Below the pieces are notes generated by a model. It saw only the letters and a list, made by a program, of their open reading frames with translations. It did not search any database and was not told the origin of the DNA. A stretch of DNA of 64,000 bases from contig JAKFER010000050.1 in NCBI GenBank assembly GCA_036675565.1, positions 1-64,000 of the forward strand, in the 5' to 3' direction. This DNA is from JACCYQ01 sp036675565. Lineage in GTDB: Bacteria; Bacteroidota; Bacteroidia; Chitinophagales; Chitinophagaceae. Both the position numbers and the translations under genes were made by a program. Below are positions 8,717-16,956 of the stretch, piece after piece; the first letter of the stretch is position 1, and every line of letters starts with the position of its first letter.

Positions 8717-9643
8717 ATGATTAGCAGACGAAATATCCGTGTGAAAGTAATGCAGACCATCTATACCTTGTCTGCTCAGAAAAAAGATTTTAAGCCTGGA
8801 GAACCGGTTAAAATATTACAGAAACATTTTGACCAAACCCGCGAACTACTCATTTACCTGGTTTATTTCATTACTGAAATTGCCCGTTACGCCGAAAAGG
8901 ATGCACACCAAAAAGCTTCCAAACACCTGCCAACCCAGCAGGATATGAACGTTAATACCAAAATTGCCGGCAATGAACTGATGTGGAAAATGCTGGAAGA
9001 TGACAGCTTTAAAGCATGGGCTTTAAAAACCCGTCCCGGAAATATCATTGACAAAGACCTGGTCAGGAAATATTATTTCCAGTTAATTCAGTCGCCGGAA
9101 TACATTACTTACATAAATAAACAAGACAGGGATAAGAAAGAAGAAAAAGAAATTTTGGAATTTATCCTTAACCAGCTTTTACTGCCGTCAGAATTATTTA
9201 TCAGCCATATTGAAGAACATTTTACCGGTTGGGAAGATGATTCAGACCAGGTTTTGCAATTGTTAGCAACCTTTATGCAAAAGCCCGGCAGCATTGACTT
9301 TTATGAGCTTATCAGCAATGAAAAATGGGAGTTTGCTAAAACTTTGCTTCATACTGTATTGGAAAAGGACGAGCACCTTTCTACCTTTATCAATCCTAAA
9401 TTAAAAAACTGGGATGCGGAACGCATTGCCCTGCTCGATATGATTTTAATGAAAATGGGCGTCAGCGAATTTCTTTATTTTGAAACCATTCCCCCAAAGG
9501 TTACCATCAATGAATATATTGACCTGGCCAAAGAGTACAGCACAGAGCAAAGTGGACATTTTATAAACGGCATCCTTGATAATATTCATAAAGAACTGGT
9601 GGATCAAGGTAAAATGGATAAAAAGGATTTTAAAAAAGCCTGA
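8717..9643 (+). CDS. nusB: Transcription antitermination factor NusB, long Bacteroidota form
   Basis: NusB joins NusE (S10) on boxA RNA to prevent early termination of rRNA operons. The protein has 308 residues, about twice the 140 of E. coli NusB, as is normal in Bacteroidota. The N-terminus MISRRNIRVKVMQTIYTL is the family RRxxRxxxxQxLY motif. The classical C-terminal half is at about 225-300 (WDAERIALLDMILMKMGVSE, then INEYIDLAKEYS and FINGILDNI). The charged middle (100-220) is an insertion. It is the first gene of a nusB-DUF1573-yajC run. A TATCTTCG box at 8686-8693 is a plausible -7 element. Confidence 0.93.
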   Translation: MISRRNIRVKVMQTIYTLSAQKKDFKPGEPVKILQKHFDQTRELLIYLVYFITEIARYAEKDAHQKASKHLPTQQDMNVNTKIAGNELMWKMLEDDSFKAWALKTRPGNIIDKDLVRKYYFQLIQSPEYITYINKQDRDKKEEKEILEFILNQLLLPSELFISHIEEHFTGWEDDSDQVLQLLATFMQKPGSIDFYELISNEKWEFAKTLLHTVLEKDEHLSTFINPKLKNWDAERIALLDMILMKMGVSEFLYFETIPPKVTINEYIDLAKEYSTEQSGHFINGILDNIHKELVDQGKMDKKDFKKA

Positions 9644-9709
9644 TATTCTTTTTCAAATCATTGCATGCCCCTTAAACAGGTATCTAAAGCATAAGCAACT
9701 GTTTTTTCC

Positions 9710-9717
9710 TACATTTG
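9710..9717 (+). promoter_or_regulatory. Candidate -7 box for the DUF1573-yajC unit
   Basis: TACATTTG, an exact TAnnTTTG match, 26 bases before the lipoprotein ATG. No convincing -33 TTG is seen. Confidence 0.4.
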
Positions 9718-9742
9718 CAATTCTCAAAAAACAGCATAACCA

Positions 9743-10183
9743 ATGAAACAATATTTATTAGTACTGGGTACTGCACTCATTTTTACTGCATGCGGCAGCA
9801 GCGATGCAAATAATGAAACAACTGCCCAAACTGAAACGACCGTGAATGCGGAGCCCGCTGGTAACACCACCATCGAATGGGTGGATTCGAGTTACCAGGA
9901 TCTTGGAAAAGTTAAAGAAGGACAAACCGTAGAAGTAACATACCGTTTTAAAAACAGCGGCAACGAACCTTTAATTGTCAGCAATGTTTCTGCGGGCTGT
10001 GGATGTACAGTGGCTGAAAAACCACAGGAGCCCATAGCCCCGGGCAAGGAAAGCGTTATTAAAGCATTATTCAACAGTGCAGGCCAAAGTGCCGGTGAAC
10101 ATCGCAAAGAAGTTTATGTTGTAGCCAATACGGCGCCAAACGACAGGCAGACATTAAGTTTCAGGGTAGAAGTTATCAAATAA
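9743..10183 (+). CDS. DUF1573 lipoprotein
   Basis: A 146-residue envelope lipoprotein. The signal peptide ends in a lipobox LIFTAC with Cys17 as lipidation site, followed by a Ser/Asn/Thr linker. Residues about 45-145 form the DUF1573 immunoglobulin-like fold: WVDSSYQDLGKVKEGQTVEVTYRFKNSGNEPL, then the invariant SAGCGCT motif, PGKESVIKALFNSAGQSG and a last strand LSFRVEV. The molecular role of the family is not established. It lies between nusB and yajC (14 bases before yajC), an order often seen in Bacteroidota. Confidence 0.88.
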   Translation: MKQYLLVLGTALIFTACGSSDANNETTAQTETTVNAEPAGNTTIEWVDSSYQDLGKVKEGQTVEVTYRFKNSGNEPLIVSNVSAGCGCTVAEKPQEPIAPGKESVIKALFNSAGQSAGEHRKEVYVVANTAPNDRQTLSFRVEVIK

Positions 10184-10197
10184 TAAAACAAGTATAA

Positions 10198-10530
10198 ATG
10201 AACCAAGTATTATTACAAGCCGCTCCTTCATCGGGTTTTGGCAGTATGAACCTGATTTTCCTGGGTTTAATGATCGTCGTTTTCTGGTTATTCTTTATTC
10301 GTCCGCAGGCTAAGAGAGCTAAAAACCAAAAAACATTTATCGAGAATTTACAGAAGGGAGATAAAGTGGTAACCATAGCCGGTATTCATGGTACCATCAA
10401 CAAAATAAATGAAGATGGAACACTAAGCCTGGAAATTAACCCGGGAAGTTATATTAAAATAGAAAAAAGTTCCATCTCTATGGATTGGACTGCAGCATTG
10501 AACAAGCCAGTTGTTGCTGATAAAAAATAA
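10198..10530 (+). CDS. yajC: Preprotein translocase subunit YajC
   Basis: A 110-residue single-pass membrane protein that joins SecDF at the SecYEG translocon. Residues about 18-38 are the transmembrane helix, followed at once by the family signature FFIRPQAKR. The cytoplasmic part KGDKVVTIAGIHGTINKINEDGTLSLEI is also typical. It is likely cotranscribed with the upstream DUF1573 gene and closed by the terminator at 10564. Its partner secDF is in the same window at 16957. Confidence 0.95.
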   Translation: MNQVLLQAAPSSGFGSMNLIFLGLMIVVFWLFFIRPQAKRAKNQKTFIENLQKGDKVVTIAGIHGTINKINEDGTLSLEINPGSYIKIEKSSISMDWTAALNKPVVADKK

Positions 10531-10563
10531 TCATCAAAGGTTAGTAAGCCTTGCAATGAAAAG

Positions 10564-10587
10564 CCCTGCCGAGTGCAGGGTTTTTTT
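10564..10587 (+). terminator. Intrinsic terminator after yajC
   Basis: Perfect stem CCCTGC/GCAGGG around CGAGT, followed by T7. It lies 33 bases after the yajC stop and ends the nusB-DUF1573-yajC transcript. Confidence 0.88.
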
Positions 10588-10625
10588 ATGAAACAACAGG
10601 ATGAATTTCCAGGTACAACAGTCTT

Positions 10626-11483
10626 TTAATTCGATTTTTCTATGGGTAAATTATTTCGTGACCATTCGCTCCAGGAACCTGCATATAGTTTTGGAATTTC
10701 TAAACCAGCATATGCAATTGCCAATAATGTATGACAAGCTGTAACCCCCGAACCACAATGAACGATAACATTTTCCGATTTTTTATTTTGAAAGAGATTG
10801 TCGTATTTGTTTCTTAAATCATGAGGCGGTAAAAACATACCGTTGCTGTCAATATTTGTAGTAAATGGAACATTAACTGCACCTGGAATATGCCCTGCAA
10901 CTAAATCAATGGGCTCCTTATTTCCTTTATAACGTTCACTGTCTCTTACATCAATCACCAGGAAATTCTCATTTTTGGAAACTTTCTCAACTTCTTCCAT
11001 ATCAGTTAAGGGCAGCATCCATGTTGATACTTTATACGGACCTGATTTTTTTGGAATTACCATTTCACCAGATATGGGAAATCCAGCCTTCTCCGCTGCT
11101 TCTAAACCCCCATTCAATACCTGTACTTTTTCATGACCGGCAGATCTTAACATCCACCAAAACCGCGCAGCTGCATTTGAAGCGTTTGCATCATCATAAA
11201 TTACAACATGGCTGTTTGGAGAAATTCCCAATCCAGGTAAAGCCCCAGCAAATTTTTCAATGTCAGGTAGCGGATGTCTTCCTCCAACGGAAACATCCTC
11301 TTGGATGTCTGCCAATTGCGTATTCAAGTCAATAAACAAAGCACCCTCTAAATGTTTTTCCTGGTAATTCTTTTTTGCGTGCTGACTTCCGCTTGCGTCA
11401 ACAAGCACTAAGTCATTTGTTTTATAAAGTTTTACCAGGTCTTTTCCCTGGATGATTGGTGATAATTTTTCATCTGTCATCAT
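10626..11483 (-). CDS. Rhodanese-type sulfurtransferase (3-mercaptopyruvate/thiosulfate)
   Basis: A 285-residue two-domain rhodanese. The N-terminal domain (about 10-135) is the inactive copy; the C-terminal domain carries Cys243 in the active loop HCGSGVTAC. A CGSGV loop resembles mercaptopyruvate sulfurtransferase (SseA type) more than thiosulfate sulfurtransferase, whose loop is usually CRKGV. LVDASGSQHAKKNYQEKHLEGALF and LVAGHIPGAVNVPF are the paired substrate-entry motifs. It lies on the opposite strand inside the nusB-yajC-coaE block. Start is the first of two adjacent ATGs. Confidence 0.9.
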   Translation of the reverse strand: MMTDEKLSPIIQGKDLVKLYKTNDLVLVDASGSQHAKKNYQEKHLEGALFIDLNTQLADIQEDVSVGGRHPLPDIEKFAGALPGLGISPNSHVVIYDDANASNAAARFWWMLRSAGHEKVQVLNGGLEAAEKAGFPISGEMVIPKKSGPYKVSTWMLPLTDMEEVEKVSKNENFLVIDVRDSERYKGNKEPIDLVAGHIPGAVNVPFTTNIDSNGMFLPPHDLRNKYDNLFQNKKSENVIVHCGSGVTACHTLLAIAYAGLEIPKLYAGSWSEWSRNNLPIEKSN

Positions 11484-11508
11484 GCCTGTTTTATAACGAA
11501 ATTATTTT

Positions 11509-11858
11509 TTAATTCTTAATAACCTTTTTTGTTACAAAAAACTTGTCGTCAAATACAAACGTAATCATTAATACCTGCGATTGAATGTCATTAAGGCTAA
11601 TTGATATTATATTGACCCCTGTGGAATTGTTTACAAATTGTTCTTGTTTCGCTACTTGTTCCAGTGAATTTGTAATATAAAAATGCACATTTGTTTTATT
11701 TACCAGGTTAAATTTTACCATAATGGAATTTTCTGCGGGGTTTGGATAAACACGAATGTCACCGGCGTTAACTCCAATGTATAAGGAAATGAGTTTTGGC
11801 CAAACGAAAAACTCGTTAGGATGAACATGAAACCCAATGAAAGTATATTCCTTTTCAT
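11509..11858 (-). pseudogene. Frameshifted small T9SS cargo: signal peptide plus type A sorting domain
   Basis: From ATG 11858 on the minus strand the first frame reads a clear signal peptide, MKRNILSLGFMFILTSFSFG followed by QNSF, but stops at 11715. The neighbouring frame, open from before 11858 down to the stop at 11509, has no start codon and reads a type A T9SS sorting domain: GDIRVYPNPAENS, then a middle strand ending in ISISLNDIQSQ, and a C-terminus KFFVTKKVIKN. Together they make one small secreted protein of about 115 residues split by a one-base frame change between about 11765 and 11800. Either the gene is dead or the sequence has an indel error. Confidence 0.7.
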
Positions 11859-12142
11859 TTTTTGTTTATAAAATTATGAAATGTCCAGACTTCCAGATTG
11901 GCTATAACACTTCCAATAGGATCAACTTGTTCATACAGGCATTTATGTAACAATTGTTACGGAAAGGCAGCATTACTATTATTACTTAAACATTGCTACC
12001 TGGCTGCATTTAATTGGATATAGGCTTCCAAAGAGTAAAAAGCAAAAGAAATTATTTTCCATGTTTGAGGTCGATCACTTAGTTGTTTTTCATTTATCTT
12101 TCAGAATAAACAAAAATTCACCGTTGGGTGGCACAAAAATTC
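11859..12142. other. Intergenic stretch upstream of coaE
   Basis: No ORF of coding character. TATCTTTC at 12095-12102 is a one-mismatch -7 box that could serve coaE. Nothing else recognised. Confidence 0.5.
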
Positions 12143-12742
12143 ATGTTACGCATAGGCATTACCGGTGGAATAGGTTCTGGAAAATCAACCGTAGCCAAAG
12201 TGTTTTCAACTTTGGGTATACCTGTTTATTACGCAGATGATGCAGCTAAAAGATTAATGAATTCGGATCCTATTTTAAAAGAACAAATTCAAAAGCATTT
12301 TGGGGCAGGTACTTATAAGAATGGGATACTGGACAGGGCCTTTCTTGCAGGCATTGTTTTCAATGATAAGTACAAACTGGAATTACTCAACGCATTGGTT
12401 CACCCGGTTACTATTCGGGATGCCGAAGAATGGATGCGGAATCAGCAATCGCCATATATTGTAAAAGAAGCTGCCTTATTATTTGAAACGAGTGCAAAGG
12501 AAGGACTTGATCTGATAATCGGGGTTTCTGCGCCAAAGCATCTGCGTTTGTATCGTACCATGCAGCGGGATAAGGTTTCAAAAGAAGAAATAGAAAAGAG
12601 AATGCATCGCCAGCTAGATGAAAATATAAAAATGAAATTGTGCGACTTCATTATTTATAATGACGAGCAGCAACTGGTGATTCCGCAGGTTTTAGCCCTG
12701 CATCATCGGTTTATTAAGGAGGGGTTGGGGATTGGGAATTAG
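12143..12742 (+). CDS. coaE: Dephospho-CoA kinase
   Basis: It phosphorylates the 3' hydroxyl of dephospho-CoA, the last step of coenzyme A synthesis. The 199-residue product starts MLRIGITGGIGSGKS, whose P-loop GGIGSGKS is nearly at the N-terminus, as in the family; an in-frame GTG at 12128 would add five residues. YYADDAAKRL, VHPVTIRDAEEW, EAALLFETS and the late RMHRQLD lid motif are all present. In many Bacteroidota coaE follows yajC; here two minus-strand elements intervene. The last codons (GLGIGN) fall within a degenerate heptamer repeat. Confidence 0.95.
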   Translation: MLRIGITGGIGSGKSTVAKVFSTLGIPVYYADDAAKRLMNSDPILKEQIQKHFGAGTYKNGILDRAFLAGIVFNDKYKLELLNALVHPVTIRDAEEWMRNQQSPYIVKEAALLFETSAKEGLDLIIGVSAPKHLRLYRTMQRDKVSKEEIEKRMHRQLDENIKMKLCDFIIYNDEQQLVIPQVLALHHRFIKEGLGIGN

Positions 12743-12755
12743 GAATTTGGAATTT
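12721..12755. repeat. Degenerate tandem heptanucleotide repeat at the coaE 3' end
   Basis: Five consecutive 7-mers: GGGGTTG, GGGATTG, GGAATTA, GGAATTT, GGAATTT. The first three overlap the end and stop codon of coaE. Confidence 0.7.
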
Positions 12756-12780
12756 GCCAGCCAGCAAGTCGGATTTTAGG

Positions 12781-12818
12781 ACTAAACGCTAAACAACTAA
12801 ACCTCTCAACAACTAAAC
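12781..12818. repeat. Degenerate CTAAAC repeat
   Basis: ACTAAAC, GCTAAAC, AACTAAAC, CTCTCAAC and AACTAAAC follow one another between the coaE and trkA 3' ends. This is a short tandem array of 7-8 base units. Confidence 0.6.
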
Positions 12819-12824
12819 ATTCTT

Positions 12825-13508
12825 TTACGATTCAATAAAAGATTCCAAATTAGCCGGTGCGCCAAAGAGTAAAAGCATATCACCTTCCACTAAAACTGTA
12901 TCACTCGAAACAACACCCATTACCTTATGCTCTTTTTTATCGTTCCCAAAAATATTTTTCTCCACTACATCTTTCATAATGGTTACCAATACCAGTTCAT
13001 AACGTTTTCCTAAGTCAAGTTCACTAACCTTCGAACCAATATAACGGGAAGGGACAGCCACTTCCAGCAAGCGGTAATCCTCTGTAACCTGGAAACTGTT
13101 AATGACGCCGGGCAGATCCAGCTTAAACGCTAATCTTTCAGCTGAAGAAGATTCCGGGTATACAAATTCCGTTATGTTCATGGTTTCCAAAACCATTTTT
13201 TGCAGGGGTGATGTTACCCTGCAAATGATCCGCTTTACCTTCATTTGTATAAGCAATGCCGCAGTCATGATCACTGCTCCTTCATCCTCACCAATACCTA
13301 CAATAGCTGCATCCACATCCTTCATGGGTAATTGTTTGATGGCTTCAGGATTGGTAGCATCTAACGCCAATGTATGTGTAATTTGGTTTTTGTATTTTTC
13401 GGCATGTTCAAGATTCGAATCCACGCCAATAACTTCATGTCCCAGGGAAGTCAGTCGGTGTGATAATGAAGATCCGAAATTTCCTAAACCGATTACAATG
13501 AATTTCAT
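12825..13508 (-). CDS. trkA: TrkA-type potassium uptake regulatory subunit
   Basis: A 227-residue cytoplasmic RCK protein that binds nucleotide and gates the TrkH channel. The N-terminal Rossmann domain starts MKFIVIGLGNFGSSL with GLGNFG at 7-12, has the ribose-binding acidic residue in VIGVDSN, and TLALDATNPE. The C-terminal TrkA_C domain begins near 140 (VAVPSRYIGSKVSELDL) and ends LVEGDMLLLFGA. Single RCK unit, so KtrA/KtrC-like in size. It lies 11 bases downstream of trkH in the same operon. Confidence 0.92.
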   Translation of the reverse strand: MKFIVIGLGNFGSSLSHRLTSLGHEVIGVDSNLEHAEKYKNQITHTLALDATNPEAIKQLPMKDVDAAIVGIGEDEGAVIMTAALLIQMKVKRIICRVTSPLQKMVLETMNITEFVYPESSSAERLAFKLDLPGVINSFQVTEDYRLLEVAVPSRYIGSKVSELDLGKRYELVLVTIMKDVVEKNIFGNDKKEHKVMGVVSSDTVLVEGDMLLLFGAPANLESFIES

Positions 13509-13519
13509 GTTTACAATTT

Positions 13520-15358
13520 TTAAAAAGTAATTTCTTCTTTTGGATATCGATAATATAATTGCTGGCTTTGCTGAACAAAGGCGATAAATATGGTAAGAAC
13601 TCCTACTCTTCCAATAAACATAGAGAGAATAAGTACAAACTTGCTGAACGGACTAAGATCAGCAGTAATACCTAATGAAAGACCAACAGTTGAGAAGGCT
13701 GAAAAAGCTTCAAATGCAATATTCAAAAGTCCTTTGTCATTATCAAAAATGGAAATCAAAAAAATGGCCATGCCTATAATAGTAAATGATATCAGTATTA
13801 TTGCAAAAGCTCTCCTGATTGAACGGTGAGAAATTTCGGCGCCGGAGAATTCAGTACGATCTTTTCCCTGTATCACACTAATTACATTTAATACAGCGAC
13901 ACCTATCGTAGTTGTTTTAATTCCACCCCCCATTGAGCCTGGCGATGTGCCTATCCACATTAACAGCAAATAGATCATTATCGTTGGAAAAGATAATACC
14001 GCCATATCAACTGTATTAAAACCAGCCGTTCGTGGTGTTACAGCTCCAAAAATACTGGTAACTAATTTCCCTATAAAAGTAGGATGCTGCCTTAACGTAG
14101 CTCCTTGTTCAAATAATATATAAGACACCAGGCCAATTACAATTAAAATGCCGGTAACAACCAACGCCAGGCGGGAATTAATATTTATCAAACGTGGTAT
14201 ATGATCCCTGTTTGGAAGCTTAAACATTTTCCTGTAATAATTTTTTACCTTAATCCTGATATAACCATAAAGATTAAATACAATTGGAAAACCCATTCCT
14301 CCAAGAATAATAAGCATCGCTATCGTTAATTGTAATGGGTAATTAAACCGGGTGGATGGATCATACAAACCAGAGGGGAAAGTAGTGAAGCCAGCATTAC
14401 AAAAACCTGAAACGGAATGAAAGATTGAAAAAAACACCATATCCAGTTTTCTATCAAACAATGATGCATCCAGCGAAAAATAAATAAATACTGCACCAAT
14501 GGCTTCAAAAAAAATAGTTACAATGATGACCTGATATACAAAATGAATAATGTTAGTTATCCTATCGCTGTTCATCATTTCCCGAAAAGCGATCTGGCTG
14601 CGAAAAGAAGCGCCACCCGCAACCGCATAAGCGAGTAATCCGGCAAATGTCATGATGCCAAATCCACCAATCTGTATTAAAAAGAGAATAATCACCAATC
14701 CAAAAGTTGTAAAACTTCCTACATCCACAACCATTAATCCCGTAAGTGAAACAGCGCTGGTGGCGGTGAAAAACGCGTCTAACGGTGTTATATAGATGCT
14801 GGTTGCGTTGGGAAAGTATAATAAGATGGTACCAATAACAATTAAAAAAGCAAAACTGCTGATGAAAAGAAGAGAAGGGTTTACTCCACGCCGGTAAATC
14901 AACTGCAAAACGGAAGAAATTTCTATAAAAAATACAAGAATGACAAGCGCATTGACAAGTAATTTATTCAGCAGGAAACGATTGGTATTTACTAAAAGTC
15001 CTTCCGCCTGCAGATCCATTACTTTAGCCAGTAAAACCAATACGATCAGCCAAACAACGAGGTTGAATATCCGGGCTTTTAGTCTCTTTACAGAAAATAA
15101 TTCCAGTAAAAACCGTAAACCCATTAATATGGATAACCCGATCAGCAAAATCTTTAACCCACTTACCAGGTTTTTATTAACGCTTCGGAAGGTTTGAAAT
15201 CCCAGGTCGTACATAACCAGTAAAAAAGCAAACAACAGCAAGACAGGGATCAGCAGGTTGCAGTAATGCAACAGCAACTCTGACATGTTGCGCGGTATGA
15301 TTCTGCGCTTAATCCCCTGCCTGAAAAAAGTTGCCAGATCAAACCCGCTTTTTTTCAT
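13520..15358 (-). CDS. trkH: TrkH/KtrB family potassium transporter
   Basis: A 612-residue inner-membrane ion-conducting subunit. The N-terminal 140 residues hold four to five extra helices before the canonical core. The four pore loops with selectivity-filter glycines are visible: AVSLTGL, SGFCNAGFTTF, VTPRTAGFNT and AFSTVGLSLG. GTSPGSMGGGIKTTT, another hallmark, precedes the last repeat. It is cotranscribed with trkA downstream and probably the aminotransferase upstream (36-base gap). Confidence 0.94.
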   Translation of the reverse strand: MKKSGFDLATFFRQGIKRRIIPRNMSELLLHYCNLLIPVLLLFAFLLVMYDLGFQTFRSVNKNLVSGLKILLIGLSILMGLRFLLELFSVKRLKARIFNLVVWLIVLVLLAKVMDLQAEGLLVNTNRFLLNKLLVNALVILVFFIEISSVLQLIYRRGVNPSLLFISSFAFLIVIGTILLYFPNATSIYITPLDAFFTATSAVSLTGLMVVDVGSFTTFGLVIILFLIQIGGFGIMTFAGLLAYAVAGGASFRSQIAFREMMNSDRITNIIHFVYQVIIVTIFFEAIGAVFIYFSLDASLFDRKLDMVFFSIFHSVSGFCNAGFTTFPSGLYDPSTRFNYPLQLTIAMLIILGGMGFPIVFNLYGYIRIKVKNYYRKMFKLPNRDHIPRLININSRLALVVTGILIVIGLVSYILFEQGATLRQHPTFIGKLVTSIFGAVTPRTAGFNTVDMAVLSFPTIMIYLLLMWIGTSPGSMGGGIKTTTIGVAVLNVISVIQGKDRTEFSGAEISHRSIRRAFAIILISFTIIGMAIFLISIFDNDKGLLNIAFEAFSAFSTVGLSLGITADLSPFSKFVLILSMFIGRVGVLTIFIAFVQQSQQLYYRYPKEEITF

Positions 15359-15394
15359 ATGGCAGAGATTTTATGCATGTTGGTTGACCAAACA

Positions 15395-16585
15395 CTATTG
15401 TAGCTGAGAAAATGCTTTTGTAATTCTCCGAAAACCTTCTTCAATTTTTTCCATGCTGTTGGCAAAAGATATACGTATGCATTCATCATTTCCAAACGCG
15501 GACCCGGTAACGGTTGAAACATGGGCTTCATTAAGCAGGTACATACAAAGATCATCCGCATTATTGATTTGATGATTTCCGGCTGTTTTGCCAAAATAAT
15601 AATTTACTTCCGGGAAAATATAAAAAGCGCCATCGGGCTCAGCACAACGCAAGCCAGGAATATGTTTAATTAATTCAAGTACCTTTTGTTTGCGTTTTAA
15701 AAATTCACGGGTCATGGCAAAACTAGGTTCCAGGGAAGAAGTAAGTGCGGTTATTGCTGCCCGTTGGGTTATGGCGTTTGTTCCACTTGTAAACTGTCCC
15801 TGTAATTTTTCGCAAGCTTTGGCGACAGCTGTTGGAGCCGCAATATATCCCAGCCTCCAGCCGGTCATAGCAAAACCTTTACTCAAACCATTAATGATGA
15901 TGGTGCGGTCTTTTACCGAATCGAAACTGGCAATACTTTGATGGCCACCAACAAAATTGATGTACTCATATATTTCATCCGAAATAATAAACACATGTGG
16001 ATTCTTTTGAAAAACAGAAACCAATGCCGCTAATTCATCCTTACTGTAAACCGAACCGGACGGATTACAGGGAGAGGAAAATATAAATAATTTGGTTTTT
16101 GGTGTAATGGCTGCTTCTAATTCTGTTGCAGTTAGTTTATACTGATTGTCAATTTTGCCCTTTATCAGTTTTACTTTTCCTTCTCCTAATTGCACAAGAG
16201 CGGAATATGTAACCCAGTATGGTGTGGGAATCAAAACTTCATCGTCCTTATTTATAATACTTAAAATCACATTGGCAAGACTTTGCTTTGCACCAGTTGA
16301 AACCACAATATTTTCCGGTTTATACTCCAGGCCATTGTCTCTTTTAAACTTTTGACAAATAGCTTGTTTTAGTTCCATGTATCCGCCAACAGGCGTATAA
16401 TGACTCCAGTTTTCATCGATCGCCTTTTTAGCGGCTTCCTTGATATGCTCGGGAGTATCAAAATCTGGTTCGCCAAGGCTGAGGTCAATAATATCAATGC
16501 CTTTCTCTCTCAGTTCCCGCCCCAACCGCGCCATTCTTAAGGTTTCAGGTTCACTAAACCGATCTAACAAACTGGATAATTGCAT
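15395..16585 (-). CDS. Class I PLP-dependent aminotransferase (aspartate aminotransferase-like)
   Basis: A 396-residue enzyme of fold type I. Motifs include DLSLGEPDFDTPEHI, VGGYMELKQAI, STGAKQSL, NPSGSVY, SDEIYEYI and the PLP lysine in NGLSKGFAMTGWRLGYI. This pattern is the I-gamma AspAT group, which acts on aspartate, sometimes also aromatic or prephenate substrates, so I assign the class but not the exact substrate. First gene of an operon with trkH and trkA by spacing; a functional link to potassium uptake is not apparent. Confidence 0.9.
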   Translation of the reverse strand: MQLSSLLDRFSEPETLRMARLGRELREKGIDIIDLSLGEPDFDTPEHIKEAAKKAIDENWSHYTPVGGYMELKQAICQKFKRDNGLEYKPENIVVSTGAKQSLANVILSIINKDDEVLIPTPYWVTYSALVQLGEGKVKLIKGKIDNQYKLTATELEAAITPKTKLFIFSSPCNPSGSVYSKDELAALVSVFQKNPHVFIISDEIYEYINFVGGHQSIASFDSVKDRTIIINGLSKGFAMTGWRLGYIAAPTAVAKACEKLQGQFTSGTNAITQRAAITALTSSLEPSFAMTREFLKRKQKVLELIKHIPGLRCAEPDGAFYIFPEVNYYFGKTAGNHQINNADDLCMYLLNEAHVSTVTGSAFGNDECIRISFANSMEKIEEGFRRITKAFSQLQ

Positions 16586-16608
16586 ATTTGAAAAAATTAA
16601 GATAGAAA

Positions 16609-16616
16609 CAAAAATA
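16609..16616 (-). promoter_or_regulatory. Candidate -7 box of the aminotransferase-trkHA operon
   Basis: TATTTTTG on the minus strand, an exact TAnnTTTG match, 23 bases upstream of the aminotransferase ATG. Confidence 0.4.
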
Positions 16617-16894
16617 GGGATTCAATATTTAAATGTCCCCGACTACTCTATCATGAATATCAAAATTGAAACATTCAAGAAATAATTTATCTGAATGCTG
16701 TTTCTTGATTTTGCTTTAAAAAAGATTGCTTATTTGATATTGAAACAGGATTGTCATAAAAAGAATATTCTTTCGTTATTCATCAACAATTAAAATGATG
16801 GTAAAATGCCTCTTTTAAAGCCAGACGTCTTTTATTGATTAAAACAGTTGAGAACGAACGACTTATCTCAATTAGTTTTAACCCAAAAGGTTGG

Positions 16895-16923
16895 TTGACT
16901 TATACTTGAAAACATTATCTTTG
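16895..16923 (+). promoter_or_regulatory. secDF promoter, Bacteroidota type
   Basis: TTG at 16895-16897, 18 bases, then TATCTTTG at 16916-16923. Both elements and the spacing fit the primary-sigma promoter of Bacteroidota. Transcription would start near 16930, about 27 bases before the ATG. Confidence 0.6.
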
Positions 16924-16956
16924 CCGTCCTTAAAAATCCCGTAAACTGTTATACGT

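Larger units (their letters stand above)
16586..16956. other. Intergenic region between divergent aminotransferase and secDF
   Basis: 371 bases, A+T-rich, no ORF of coding character. It holds the minus-strand -7 box at 16609 and the secDF promoter at 16895-16923. The middle (about 16625-16880) shows nothing I recognise. Confidence 0.6.

Noticed and set aside
13102..13530. 142-codon plus-strand frame opposite trkA
   Set aside because: Fully antisense to trkA and without any domain sign.
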